Shown: positions 26,487 through 37,660, counted from the first letter of the stretch. The stretch is 64,000 nucleotides of DNA from Paracentrotus lividus (GCA_940671915.1 CALNVZ010003426.1:30326892-30390891), one strand, 5' to 3'. Notes: generated by a model from the letters alone, not told the origin. Program-made: numbers and translations.

Positions 26487-29400
26487 GTTATTATCATTAT
26501 TATTAGACAACAGCGTGAAAGGAGAGCGCCATCAGATGATTTGGAAGGATTTGAAACAGGAACATGGGATGATGCAGATGAAGTAGAAGATTTCAGGACA
26601 AATGAATTGTGAGTATTGCTTCAGAGGGGTGTTGCACCAAGTCGTTCTTAAAGTTACGAATGACTACTTGGAACATGTTCTTATGCTACAGTCACACAGA
26701 CACTTACGTTGAGTTACGTCCAGTTGCGTCCAAAAATTATTTTCTTTTCTGCGGATCCCCACGGATGCCTACCCGTCATAGTCAGCAGTGGACATATTGA
26801 TAATTTCGTGTTAAAAAGTTAAAGTGTCTGTGTGACTGTAGCATTAGGGCGTTGTTAATCACCATGCGCAATCCTCTAGAGCATGAACTGATCACCAGGG
26901 GGACATTTCATCAAAGAACTTGTCGGACGTTTTATCCGACAAACTGTTATAAGCTACTGAAATGCTTGCATCTAATTGGCCGAGAGCAAATTTGTCGGAT
27001 AAAACGTCCGACAAGTCCTTTGATGAAATGCCCCCCAGTTGTTCGTTGCTTACGAACAACTTGGTGAAATACTGATCAGAAGATGTGAGTTGGATATTAA
27101 AAAGAAGAGTCAATTTCTCAAATACTGTAATATTACATCTATGATCGGTTTGGTGGTATGAATGATTTCATCGCTTTTTAGACAAACGAAGATGGAGTGT
27201 ACTATTATATTGATATGCTCCATAACTGTTAAGAAGCAATTGAAAATATATCCTTTGAACATTTTAACAATTTATTTTTATTGTGATGGTTATTCATTAA
27301 AAAAGATATATAATTTGTCACTCCAGCATGTCGGGTACTGTCCGAAATAGGTGCGGTTACTTTTGGATGTACATGTATGAGCATTTTTCTTGTTTATATT
27401 AATACCAGAGTAAATATGCCACTGGTGGGGCGCAACAGCCCTGTGCCCACTCCCATATTAAACTGAGTGGGATGCATGCGAATTTTATTAAATTTTACAA
27501 ATATTTCGTAGCATCCCACTCTATTTCTAAATCCTGCAACCATGGATGAACACTATTTCACACCTTCATGATCATGACTTACAAGATATTCTGCTCCAGA
27601 AACAATTGAATATCTCGAAAACACCAATCTCTGTCGCTTTTATGATGATTGAAAATTTGTATCAAGGTATTAACAAATAACTAATCATTGATTCGTATAT
27701 ACTTTGATAATTCCATATTGTGTGTTAGTAGCTTCCAACTCATAAAAAGTTGTTCAAGTCAGCCACGGGCGTAGACACGCATTAATATCTTTTGTTAGTG
27801 GGGGGGGGGGTGATTTATTCATCATCCCATCAGTAACAAAAGAAAGTGCGCCCCGCTCTACGCCAGTGAAGTCAGGGTCCCTTCGGTCATCATCATGATC
27901 ATAAAGTCACCAGTTTGCGTGCACGTTGATTTGCGACGGATTTGAAAAAAATATTTTGAAGAAATGGGGAAGAAATGCTTAAAATAGATCAAACTGTGAC
28001 ACACACCCACATCAGCTACGAAACCCACACCCACACAAACATGTCGGTGTCACCCACACACACGCACACCGAACACGGAACCATGTTTATAAAACTTTTC
28101 GGTTGCCTTACCCGTCATTGTATAGCTAAGTAGGGCCTACCAAGATTTTATGAATTCCTAATTTAAAGCGTAACTGTAACCATATTCATTTTTACTGATA
28201 AGATGCTCATTACAAAAGATGTACAAAATTCGACAGATTGGTCAAACACTTTTCATTATTTTTATCCTACATTTTAGGATACTGTAATCCTAATCTAGTT
28301 TTTTTAAACTGTTTAAAACATACATGTAATATTAATACAAATATGGTGGTGTAATGCAAGTTATCTCTAATGACTATATAATCATAATATTGGAAGAAAA
28401 AGAAGATAATATTACATTGGCTTTAATCTGTCATTTTGTGGTATTATGGATTCATCATAATTATATAGATTACTTTAAAAGGCATTTGTATGTTTTTGGT
28501 AATTTCCAGAAGCTTCAAATAACAAGAGGAAATACATCGTACACTCATGACGTCTTTGTTTTGTTTTCGTAACCACTTGTGGTGAGGTAAAAGGGTTTGT
28601 CCATTACATTCATGTCTTCTAAAGCATAACAATTCAATGTGTCTGCTTCTTATGAATATGAAAATAGAAAAACAGAATCAAACGAGGGTCAACATACCAT
28701 CACCATTTCCTTTTGCACCCTGTACGACGTACTCATTTCTCAAGTTCACGACTATGCTTTTTTTCTGAGAAAAGAAAAATGTTTATGAATTCAAGCTTCC
28801 CCAAAATATAAACTATAAGGGTTTAGATGTTATTACGTTTTGATGAGGTTTTTTGTAATGAAACATTTGTAAGGAATTAAAAAAGCACTATAAATAACAT
28901 ATTGCTGAGAGTGTCCAGACAATGTTACATTAAAATCCATCACAGGAAATGCGATTTATGAAATTAATGTCTTTTTTTTCTCCGTGAACATTTTGAAGGG
29001 CATTACCGAAAATTTGAACAATCGTTTCCTAGTTTTACGAAGACTTTAATGAAAAGGGAATTTAATCGCAAATTGGTTATCAAGTACAATTAATTTGTAT
29101 TAGATTTGATGTAGCAGTCCGCAAATATGTAATTTGTGAGAAATTGATTTCGGAATCAATCTCCATAATGCAAACATGCTAGACATTATAAGTGAGTCTA
29201 GCGAATACCCAGTGTAATAGTATATTCATTATGCATGAAGGAGCATTTACGGTACAACATGAATTCTTATTATTTTTCAGCCATAATCATAGGATATGGG
29301 ATGGATAAAAAAATAAGGTTAATCGAGGATGAAGGGTTTGATTAAGTAGGCTCCCCTATAATCTTTCTAAGGGGAAAGAAGATTTAATGAATTCATACGC

Positions 29401-32400
29401 ATTTATTATTGATTGTGCGTATATAATGTACACTAATAGGAAATGGAGCGATGAAACATTTTGTTGAAGAAATGTGCTGATAATTATTTCAATCGTGAAA
29501 ACTCACTAAAGAAATACCATAAAGTCAAAAGCTTATATAACTGTCGTGTGGAGGTTTAGACGTACAAATTTTCAGGTTTTTTAATTTTTTTAATTTTTTT
29601 TTTGTCCTCATTTTATGTCATACATGGGGGGGGGGGGGGGAATCGTTGATGATTTAATTTTTTCTTTAAATAATTTCTAGAACATCACCCGACGGTATTG
29701 TTTTTCATTATATTATAATTACGAGTATACTATCAAACTAATCTTAAATGTACAAAACGTCCTTTGTATTAACGAATATTATTTTAACAAAAAATGATAA
29801 TCATATATGCTTGCACAAACAAGGGATAGCATTATATTTACCTACAAAATTGAAGGCAAAGAAAGGTATATTTGAAGAAGAAGAAAAGATAGTAATAAAT
29901 TTAAAGTGGTCAGTTTGACGTATGATAGATTGGAGTTAAGAAGATTGGATGTCATTAGTGGGTAATGTCTTAATCATGGGTTGGAAAAATAGACCTGTTT
30001 CTTTCTGTGCGTCTTTCCCTCCCCCCCCTCTCCCCCCCCCCCCTCTTCTCCTCTCCTCTCTCTTTCTCTCTCTCTCTCTCTATCTGTCTCTCTCTGTCTC
30101 TCATTATGTCTCTTGTTCTCATCTGCCCCCTCCTCTTTCACTCTCCCTATCCTTTAATTTTTCAAATATTAGGTCTTTCTTTTAATATATGCCTTGCACA
30201 ATCCGTCTCTCTCTCTCTATCTTTTTCCGCCACCTCTCGTTTTTCTCACTATATATTTTTTTCTCTCGCTCTATATTTTTCTTAACCACTTTTTTCCAAT
30301 CTCTCTCTTTCTCTCTTTCTCATGCCTGACGATAAACAAGGTGTTGTTATCGTTGGTGGCTTCGCTGCTCCTAACAACCAGTTTATTAACGGACAAATTG
30401 CATGTCACGTTACTTCAATGCATCGGCGCCTTTACGTAAATCGTTTTCACACGACCTAACACACACGTGATCAACTGTCCGTGACCAATCAGAAACCAAG
30501 TAGCATAACACCTGTGTCTATGCAAAAACAAGACGAGTGGGATGTCCATCACTGTAGAGATGAAGTGACAGAATGCTCATAACCTAGACGTCAGATATAT
30601 AGACCTGGTCATGTTGGTCGAAAGAGTTACAGCGAACTTTGAACCGGCCAATATCGTAATTTATAACCGTCAAAATTGCTTACTCAAACGAACGCAGTAA
30701 TTTGTTAGCGGTATAATGTCGGTGTGCTGGTTCTAAATAAGTATTCGAATTGAGTTTTCTGACGTCAAAAGCCAAAGCAAACATAAATATGTTTAAATAT
30801 TGTTAGGATGTGCTCCATTATAGGTTGAGGAGAAAAATACTTCTATTTTTGTTTAATTCTCCTAATCTGTAATCATCTTTATTCATCAATGATGAAATAA
30901 ATTTGTGTTCTTTTCGTCAACATGGGCCAATCAAGACACAAAGCAAAGTAATGTCAATGATGCCAATATAATGACATCGGGATAAGCTTTCTGATGACAT
31001 TGACTCCAGCATTCATCTCTCCTTGAACTGTTGAACCGAGGAGGTTAAGAATGAATTAATTAAACGTCTAAAATAGACCCAAGGACTGAATTCCCTTTAA
31101 ATCCACTTTGTGTGATATTTTGAGGGGGTTTTAGCCGAGTCAGGAACCAAATGATCTTCTTTACGGACCATTAGCGAGAAAGACTCCTGAACAGCCGGTA
31201 AAGAGGACCTCGCATGAGTGATCTTTCAAGTTCATTATTGGGAGCAATTACTCTATCTGATAATTTTCTAGGGAAATCAGATTTAGATACTGACGAGGAA
31301 AAACTAAACGGAAGAAATCCCGAGTCATCTTGCAGGGAATAGAAAGCCGATGAATTACTTTTTAATTTCGTTTCTCTTTAATTTACGATATTTTTAAAGG
31401 AGTTTTTCCCCGGCCCATATCCCGATTTATGTCCCGAACTATAAACAAATATGTAATATTTGGAGCTCTAACAATGGTAGCTCAAAACAAAAACTGCAAT
31501 AAAAACTGTTTCATTGTTAGTAGTATATTCCTTTTTATATGACAGATAGAATTATAGCATGAATACACAAAAAGTAATGTGCTTGCATTCTTAAACAGAG
31601 TTTTTCAAAGGCGTTAAAGCTTGTCAGCTCACAGGTGACTCATTTCTGGCTGGATTAGGCACTTGTATGGTCGGTCATAGTAAATGTTCGAATAGACGTT
31701 AATGATACAAACTAATGAGTTGGAAAACTACACGTAATGATACATAACATAATAGTTCTTTAATGATTTCAGCTGCGAGGTCATTCACCAGAAACAGATG
31801 ATGCTTGCAGTAGAACATTCATGAGTTTTTCTTGTCATGCGATATATAGCCAATGCTTCTTACTTGTCGATCATATTACATCCATAATTAAACTGCCTGT
31901 CATCCTCATCATGTTTTGAGATGACCATTAACGCTTGACGGATGACAGGGAACTCAAATAATATAACCTTAGAATAAATGACGTCATGTTACTTTTTTAG
32001 GGTATAAACTTTATATCTATTGAAGTTTTTCTTTGTTAATCCTGAAAAGAATATCAAGACACAGAATTCAATTTTCCCTTCAAATAAAGGACTTTTGCCT
32101 TCACCAGCACACAAAAATTACCATACATCTTTTAAACAATAATATACTAATACAACGATTGGTAATATATACATTGAAATGGCTTGGATTCGCTTGAGTA
32201 TAGTTATGAATTTTGTCTATTATGTTAAATGTATTCATAAAATAAGCTGTTATTGGATCTGCATTTGTGCAAAATTTATGTATTATCCCCAAAAAGAAGA
32301 TAACTTGTCTAAATCAGTTGGTTAGATAATTGTATTAAAAAACATAAGTTACAAAAAAAGACTCTCTTTTGCACGTTGATTTTTGGAAATGAAATACAGT

Positions 32401-34489
32401 ACATTAAAATGCAAATGTATTTAAAAGTAAAAATACTGCGCCCTTGAGAGGAGAAAATGTTAAGCACATACATTTGTTTTTCACTCTAAGCCAAAGTATG
32501 TCGTGCCGTTGATAAAATATTTCAATCTTGAATTTAAACCTTACTATCTGTTTTTGTTTTTGTCTTATTTTTTACAGTGCAAAAAGAATAGCTGATAACG
32601 ACTTTGCTGACATGAGACATAGAGAACGTTCTAATTCCATGAGGCGACACCGAGTTCTGCAAGCCATGAACAAAATGTTGGCCGAAGCCGGAAAACGTTC
32701 TTAGTAAGTAAAACGGGGGTAAATGCTTATGATAATAATAATAATAAATTATCCTTATATAGAGCATAATACTTAATTCTCTTTGTGCTTTACAAAATTA
32801 AACAAACAGGTTGTTTTCAATTAAGAAAGTAAAGTAAATAAAATATACTAGATGAACGTACATGAACCGATAGCACGATATGAAATCTATTTCAATTAAC
32901 CTGATAAATGACATAACAACACGTTTCAAAATATCAATTCACATCAATTAAACCCATACAAGGTCTTACAATTAATAAACTTTATTCTTTTCTTAAAGAA
33001 ATGCGTGTAAAGTAGGGTCTTGAACGTCTGAGGCGTTGGTGCAGTACGGATAACAAGGGGAGAGACTTCCAAAGGGTGGATACAACAAATGTGAAAGAGC
33101 TTTGACAGTAGTACTGCATGCTGAAGCAAGGAACTTGTTAGGTTTATAATTGCTGGTATTATATAATAAATAGCTGATATTGAGGGGGGGGGGGAACAGT
33201 TATGTAGGAAAATCCCCATTTTTTGTTTAGGTATTCCTACAAATATCAGGGCACTATATTATACAAATTGAGATACCGATCAATTGCAAATTGATCGTAA
33301 CCAATCCAGATCCTTGTGGCATGCTCTTTATGCATTAAAAGTATTACTATCAACCAAGTGAGAATTACCCTGTTCCAGTATTGCACTAAATCGTAATCAT
33401 TTATGTCGCAGTGCCCTCTTTAGAAGCTATTAGACGAAGAATAGAATAATTGCCATATCCATGCAAGGTGTGCCATTACGATGTTGTCAACTTCTTTAAG
33501 AGACAGTGCAACCTAATCATTATCGTTAGGGAGTTTTAGAATCAATTCGACGTGAACATAAACGATGTTTTAGATGTAAATAGGGTTAAACCATACGTAG
33601 ACGATACTTCGTTGAAATTACTTTATACATGTCTCATACAATCACAAATGGATTATTGTTGTGAAATTTGGGGTAACAGGTTTTTTAGACATACAGATAA
33701 GATAACCAAACTACAAAAGAGAGCGGCAAGAATGATTCTAAATTGTAATATATATACACCATCAAAGGAATTATTTACTCGCATAAAATGGATACCGTTT
33801 CAGGAGAGAGTCAAGTATTTCAGATGTTTTTTTTTTTTTTAATGTTTAAATAATTTATCCTCAGACTTTCATAAAGATTTTTTCAAAGAAATATCTAATC
33901 TACATAATTTTAACACACGGCAATCTGCTCGAAATGACCTTATCGTTGACAAATGTCATACTGAATACTTTAAGAATACAATAAGTTACGACGGTGCTTC
34001 TTTATGGAATAGATTACCTTACAATATCAAGCAGACAAGAAATTTAAACACCTTCAAACTGGCTCTTAAGAAGTATTTTTTACACCTTGCCATTGGTTAG
34101 AATAGTTTTATTTCCAAGTCCAACTCTACTCTATATATATATATATATATATATCACTCTATCCCCTCTTCCCTCTCTCTCTCTCTCTCCCTCTCTCTTC
34201 CTCCCTCAGACTCATTTTACCTCCTATATCACATGTATTATCTTAGCTCATACGTTTTTCTTGGTATTTTCCTGTATTGGATTATTTGCTTTTTTCACTT
34301 TAATTGCCACTGATTTAAATTGTTCGATTTATTTGTACGTTTCATAATTATGTTTAATGTTATATTGTAAATTCATGTATTCATATTGCTATGTCATTTT
34401 TAAATCTTTTAATTGTATATATTTGTGATGTTTTTTACAGGGCCCCATGGAAGACCAACTTCTGTTGAATGGGCTACCCTGGTGAAATA

Positions 34490-34520
<31 letters not shown>

Positions 34521-34961
34521 ATGGAAGCCTTTGGATACAAATTATAATAATAATGGTGACTTCTTTGTAACGATTGATGCTCAAAGCTCTACTAGATTCT
34601 TGTTCCAGTTCACAGGCTGAATTTAGAACTTTAAATGCCTCGTCTCGGCGTTCTCAATTCAGCCTGTCTACTGGACCCAGAAGCTAGAAGAGCTATGAGC
34701 GTCACGCCTGAAGAAGCCACCATTATAATCATAGTTATTTATGAAAAGCTTCCATTCTTTGCATCTAGAATCTCGTTCATGTTCTCGTCGACATGATTCT
34801 AAAACTCCCTTATCTCTTTTTTTTTTCTCTCTCTCTCGTTTAGTCCTGACAAAAGATCACTAGCCCAGAATGATTACATGATGGTAAGACAAGAGCTGGC
34901 TAACGGGAGACTTTACCGATCTCTGATGGACAGGATGCTATCAGAAGCCGGTAGACGCTAG
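23585..34961 (+). CDS. Neuropeptide precursor with two amidated peptides, possibly PDF-type (four coding exons)
   Basis: Join 23585-23664, 26507-26608, 32578-32703, 34844-34961; 141 codons plus TAG. Seen: all junctions have AG/GT splice sites and keep frame, all in phase 2. Residues 1-22 form a signal peptide ending ASA; RERR at 30-33 is a furin-like site; 34-61 is an acidic spacer; K63-R64 precedes peptide 1 (65-98), which ends in G99-K100-R101; K106-R107 precedes peptide 2 (108-138), which ends in G139-R140-R141. Glycine before dibasic residues predicts C-terminal amidation, so two secreted peptides of 34 and 31 residues. They share A-x-N-D-[FY] near the start and M-[ND]-[KR]-M-L-[AS]-E-A-amide at the end. 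Arthropod PDF/PDH peptides also end M-N-[DE]-A-amide, and a PDF-type precursor with two peptides would fit an ambulacrarian. CRH-like or another class-B-receptor ligand is the alternative. Confidence is for a real neuropeptide precursor; about 0.5 for PDF. Confidence 0.9.
23886..24770. mobile_element. MITE with TA target duplication (GGGGAGAG termini)
   Basis: The left end GGGGAGAGCGGGGTTA and the inverted right end GGGGAGAGTGGGGTTAGTTG match with one difference over 16. Both are flanked by TA (23884-23885, 24771-24772). Subterminal repeats of TTCCAACTAACCCC occur near 24365, 24390 and 24735-24760. It is 885 bp, non-coding, and sits in intron 1 of the neuropeptide gene. Same general class as the 16328 and 36822 elements. 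Confidence 0.85.
24773..24982. mobile_element. Short inverted-repeat element next to the previous MITE
   Basis: TATAGGGGCCGCGGAAC on the left and its near inverse CGCGGCTCCTATA on the right, with AAAAACGCTTCGCGG at the right end and C-rich interior. It shares the TATA at the junction with the preceding MITE. Open frames on the minus strand here are translations of its G/C runs. Confidence 0.55.
26388..26506 (+). mobile_element. SINE 3' end whose tail reaches the exon 2 acceptor
   Basis: TAAGCGCTTAaaAACA, GTGGGCATATGTAT and CGCTATATAAATGTAATTAT follow the same order as in the SINE at 45903-46215. The tail is (ATT)n and runs without a break into TTATTAG, the splice acceptor of exon 2. The tRNA-like head is missing or too decayed to see. 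Confidence 0.7.
26507..26608 (+). CDS. Neuropeptide precursor, coding exon 2 (acidic spacer)
   Basis: Encodes the end of Pro27 and residues 28-60, then TT of Phe61. It starts QQRERRAPSDD: RERR is a proprotein-convertase site. The rest is acidic (DDLEGFE, WDDADEVEDF), typical of a spacer peptide. The acceptor is unusual: the intron ends in a (TTA)n run (TTATCATTATTATTAG) with no pyrimidine tract, and that run is the tail of a SINE ending right at the exon. An AG 7 bases further in (26512-26513) would break the frame. The donor is GTGAGT at 26609. The 102-base length keeps both flanking introns in phase 2. Confidence 0.85.
26684..26843. mobile_element. MITE with TTA target duplication (TGCTACAGTCAC termini)
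   Basis: TGCTACAGTCACACAGACAC on the left and the same sequence inverted on the right, exact over at least 20 bases, flanked by TTA at 26681-26683 and 26844-26846. TWA-type duplications are usual for PIF/Harbinger. 160 bp, non-coding, in intron 2. A second copy lies at 57043-57279, sharing CGTTGAGTTACGTCC and GGATCCCCACGGATGCC in the interior. Confidence 0.88.
26899..27036. mobile_element. 138-bp palindromic MITE with CAG target duplication
   Basis: GGGGACATTTCATCAAAG... and the inverted right end GGGGGCATTTCATCAAAG... match closely, followed on both sides by ACTTGTCGGACGTTTTATCC. Flanked by CAG at 26896-26898 and 27037-27039. The arms make up most of its length. The same CAG duplication was used by the 23000 element. 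Confidence 0.88.
27040..32577. other. Remainder of intron 2 of the neuropeptide gene
   Basis: No further peptide-like exon was found. A weak inverted-repeat element may lie at about 27763-27868 (CGGGCGTAGA... / ...CTACGCCAG, with a G run). There is also a CT-rich tract at 30011-30330 and a G run at 29627-29640. The long frames at 30 kb translate as Ser/Leu repeats and are not genes. Confidence 0.5.
30011..30330. repeat. CT/C-rich low-complexity tract
   Basis: Runs of C, then (CT)n and (TCTC) sequence, including CTCTCTCTCTCTCTATCTGT. About 320 bases within intron 2. Confidence 0.85.
32578..32703 (+). CDS. Neuropeptide precursor, coding exon 3 (peptide 1)
   Basis: Follows a good acceptor (T-rich tract, TTTTTTACAG) and ends at donor GTAAGT (32704). 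It completes Phe61 and encodes residues 62-102, then TA of Tyr103. AKR at 62-64 is followed by peptide 1 (65-98, starts IADNDFADM, ends MNKMLAEA) and G99-K100-R101 for amidation. Peptide 1 holds an internal Arg pair (R83-R84) and an R-E-R (76-78) that peptide 2 lacks, so a shorter HRVLQAMNKMLAEA-amide could also be made. 126 bases, phase 2 on both sides. Confidence 0.9.
32731..33240 (-). repeat. Probable minus-strand retroposon fragment
   Basis: It starts with (AAT)n then TTATCCTTATATAGAGCATAATAC... and CTTTGTGCTTTACAAAA, which is the inverted form of a GCGCTATATAA-(TTA)n tail. Further in, AATGCGTGTAAAGTAGGGTCTTGAACG and CTTCCAAAGGGTGG have the look of an interspersed repeat. Boundaries are approximate. 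It lies just after exon 3, in intron 3. Confidence 0.45.
33545..34521 (+). mobile_element. LINE 3' end (Jockey/CR1-group), 5'-truncated
   Basis: The frame 33552-34100 reads as the thumb and C-terminus of a LINE reverse transcriptase: LLYTCLIQSQMDYCCEIWGN, then KITKLQKRAARMIL, then after a poly-T run LNNLSSDFHKDFF, NTRQSARNDLIV, YDGASLWNRLPYNIK and FKLALKKYFL. One in-frame stop (33840-33842) follows the expanded T run; the frame is otherwise kept to the stop at 34098-34100. A roughly 370-base 3' UTR ends in (ATAA)n at about 34485-34521. All upstream domains are missing. In intron 3, same strand as the gene. Confidence 0.85.
34844..34961 (+). CDS. Neuropeptide precursor, coding exon 4 (peptide 2 and stop)
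   Basis: Follows a CT-rich acceptor (CTCTCTCGTTTAG). It completes Tyr103 and encodes PDKR, peptide 2 (residues 108-138; starts SLAQNDYMMVR, ends SLMDRMLSEA), then GRR and TAG. The processing residues sit at the same places as in exon 3: [FY]-x(1-2)-KR at the start, G-basic-basic at the end. The peptide is three residues shorter, lacking the internal Arg pair. This supports origin by tandem duplication of one peptide exon. The 3' UTR follows directly. Confidence 0.9.
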
Positions 34962-35219
34962 AGTTTACTGGTCTTAAATGAGAGAAGCTACTTTCAAGCA
35001 ACCCTTCCAAACGTCCAATATTTCATATAGAAAAAATAGTAATCAAGAAAAAGCAAAATTCTATAGTAGGTGTGTTTTATATGCTTTGGAATGATTATGA
35101 CGGTTCATGTTGATCAATCATTAATTATGAATAGAGAAATATTGTCGTCGTAGCATTTGTTTCCGGAAGACATTTTTAAATGATAGTTTGTAGTCATGTT
35201 TCCGTAAACCTTTTTAAGT

Positions 35220-35582
35220 AATAAACCCATTTTTAACCTCCAACGTTTTACAATGCCATTAGACGAACAAAATAGTATTTAAGAAAGATTTGATAGCCTC
35301 ATTCAAGCTTTTTTTTTTTTTTTGGTGTGTGTTCTTGTTCGGAGGATTCAGATTAACTGTAGACAGACGCTGCATCTTTTCCTTTTTTGTTATATTACAC
35401 GGTGAGGAATCTCTTAGATAAACAAAAGTTTATACAATCTGAAGCTCATTCAAAATCAAAATTACCATACATCCAACGTTACATTCTCTTCGTGCTCTTG
35501 TGTCACATTTGAAACTTATCTTTATGTTCTTATTACTTTCTGTTTTATTTAAGTGAAACTATATAATATTCACCATAATAAA
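35220..35582 (+). promoter_or_regulatory. Candidate polyadenylation signals of the neuropeptide gene
   Basis: AATAAA occurs at 35220-35225, about 260 bases after the stop codon, and again at 35577-35582. Either could end the transcript. In such AT-rich DNA a hexamer arises often by chance, so cDNA would be needed to choose. Confidence 0.45.
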
Positions 35583-35599
35583 TATTCACCCATACTGAT

Positions 35600-36821
35600 T
35601 CTTTTATTTAATTATTTATTGTGAATGTATAATGCATTCAAAAGTGAAGCATTTATTTACATAAATTTAATAATATAAATTCGAGTTTTCCATGCTAAAT
35701 CTTTACTGAAAACCTCGAATTACGTTAACACTTTTCTTTGTGGTGATGAGTTAGCTGTAAATACCTTTTCATATTCAGCTATTTGTACAGTGTTAATTTT
35801 AAAGAAAAAAAAAACATTTTCTGTACACACGATATTCGTAATAACATAATAACGATGCCGTATCATGCAAAGTATTACTTCGAATTTGTATGCGTGTTTT
35901 CAGTTCTCGAAATGTATATTGTAAAAATGTTGCCCCTAAAAGGAAACAATTGATATTAGCGTAATTTTAAAGGTCATATTTTGTTTAATCTCCGAGTATA
36001 ACATATTGTTATGGCATATTCAAGTGCAATATTTTTCTTGTTAAAATGGTTTTAATTCCATTCTTCTTTTCATATGATAGGTTGAAGCTTTAATAAGGCG
36101 ACTTTAGGCATTTAAAAACAAAATCTTGAGATGTTAATCACTTGTTTATGCTGCAGTAAGGATGGAAACATCGTTCAAATAAGATTTTGCATTGCTTGAA
36201 TACAAACATTTTATCTTACCCAGGAAGAAAAAGGCAATTGAAGTTTCATTAATTATATATGTTTCCCTTCATTTTTAATAGCATGCATACGTAACGCACG
36301 GGGTTTCAATTTTGGTGATGGCTATAACCCTTTACCATACTTGGAAAGACGGAATATTAAATAAGCTATCGTTGATCTTTTTCATATTATAGGTAATATT
36401 GAGTGTTTCATGAAAAGAAAAATGAGAAATCGTAGTTGTAGTTGTGGTATACGTAATGTTTTGGTTATAGACACAAATGCCCAGGCCAATATGGGCTTAC
36501 CAATAGGCAAAGCGTGGAAAAGGTATTTGTCGGCTATTTAAATTTCTGGATATACACCGTCTTTATAGATTTACGTTTGAATATTATTTTCATATAAATG
36601 TATAATTTATTTTCGAATTACAGTTTTCAGTTTCTTTTTGTGTTTTGATGTAATATTCAACGAATCAACGAATGATAATCCCACCATGAATTTAAATGAA
36701 ATTGTGTGCTCTTATCTTCCTTTTACGTGTGCGTGTTCCGTGTACTAGTTTGTTGAAAGAGAGGTGATGCAATTAAGTATCTTACAATCCAATATCAGAG
36801 GATCTTAACACAAAAAGTATA
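35600..36821. other. Gene-free DNA after the neuropeptide gene
   Basis: AT-rich, no coding frame, repeat or RNA gene recognised up to the TIR at 36822. Confidence 0.5.
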
Positions 36822-37084
36822 GGGCAAGTCCACGCTATTGTGCGATGTAACAAACGGGACATTCAGAGAAAAAAAATAGGCTTTTTTGATAAATCTTAAA
36901 TTGAAATCCCAATCCTTAGGTATATTTTTAAAGGTAAGAACCTTCAACAAAATCATAAGCAATAATTGAAATAACTCAATTCATATTTAATTTATTCGTT
37001 CGTAACACATGGGACCAGAAAAAAAAATGGTGTTTTTAAATTTTGAATTTGTTCACATGATACTACCCTTACAAAAATGTCGTG

Positions 37085-37660
37085 TGGTACCACGAAACGG
37101 TACCATACAAAATACCACAGGATTTTCCTATGGTTTTTTGGCACAAATACCATACAGAAGTACCATACAGCCAAAATACCATATGATTTCCTATGGTTTT
37201 TTGGCACAAATACCATACATCCAAAATACCATAGGATTTCCTATGGTTTTTTGGCACAAATACCACACAAAATACCATACAGAAGTACCATACAGCCAAA
37301 ATACCATAGGATTTCCTATGGTTTTTTGGCACAAATACCACACAAAATACCATACAGCCAAATATGTAGGATTCCCTATGGTTTTTTGGCACAAATACCA
37401 CACAAAATACCATACAGAAGTACCATACAGCCAAAATACCATAGGATTTCCTATGGTTTTTTGGCACAAATACCACACAAAATAGCATACAGCCAAAATA
37501 CCATAGGATTTCTTATGGTTTTTTGGCACAAATACCATACAGCCAAAATACCATAGGGTTTCCTATGGTATTTCGGCACAAATACCACAGGATTTCCTAT
37601 GGTATTTTAGCACAAGTACCACAAAAAATACCATACAGGAGTACCATACAGCAAAAATAC
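37085..37660. repeat. Palindromic tandem array A (CCATAGGATTTCCTATGG units)
   Basis: About eight units of 55-90 bp built from CCATAGGATTTCCTATGG, TTTTTTGGCACAAATACCA, and variable numbers of AAATACCATACAGAAGTACC. Each unit has its own palindrome. Lack of stop codons gives long frames on both strands (up to about 159 codons) that are not proteins. Confidence 0.88.

Noticed and set aside
26512-26513. Alternative AG acceptor 7 bases into exon 2
   Set aside because: Using it shifts the frame and loses the RERR site and acidic spacer.
23585-34961. CRH/DH44-type identity for the neuropeptide
   Set aside because: CRH/DH44 peptides are near 40 residues and usually end in an N-x-x-[IL]-type amide after a Q-x-x-x-N region; here both peptides end in EA-amide. 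Kept only as an alternative.
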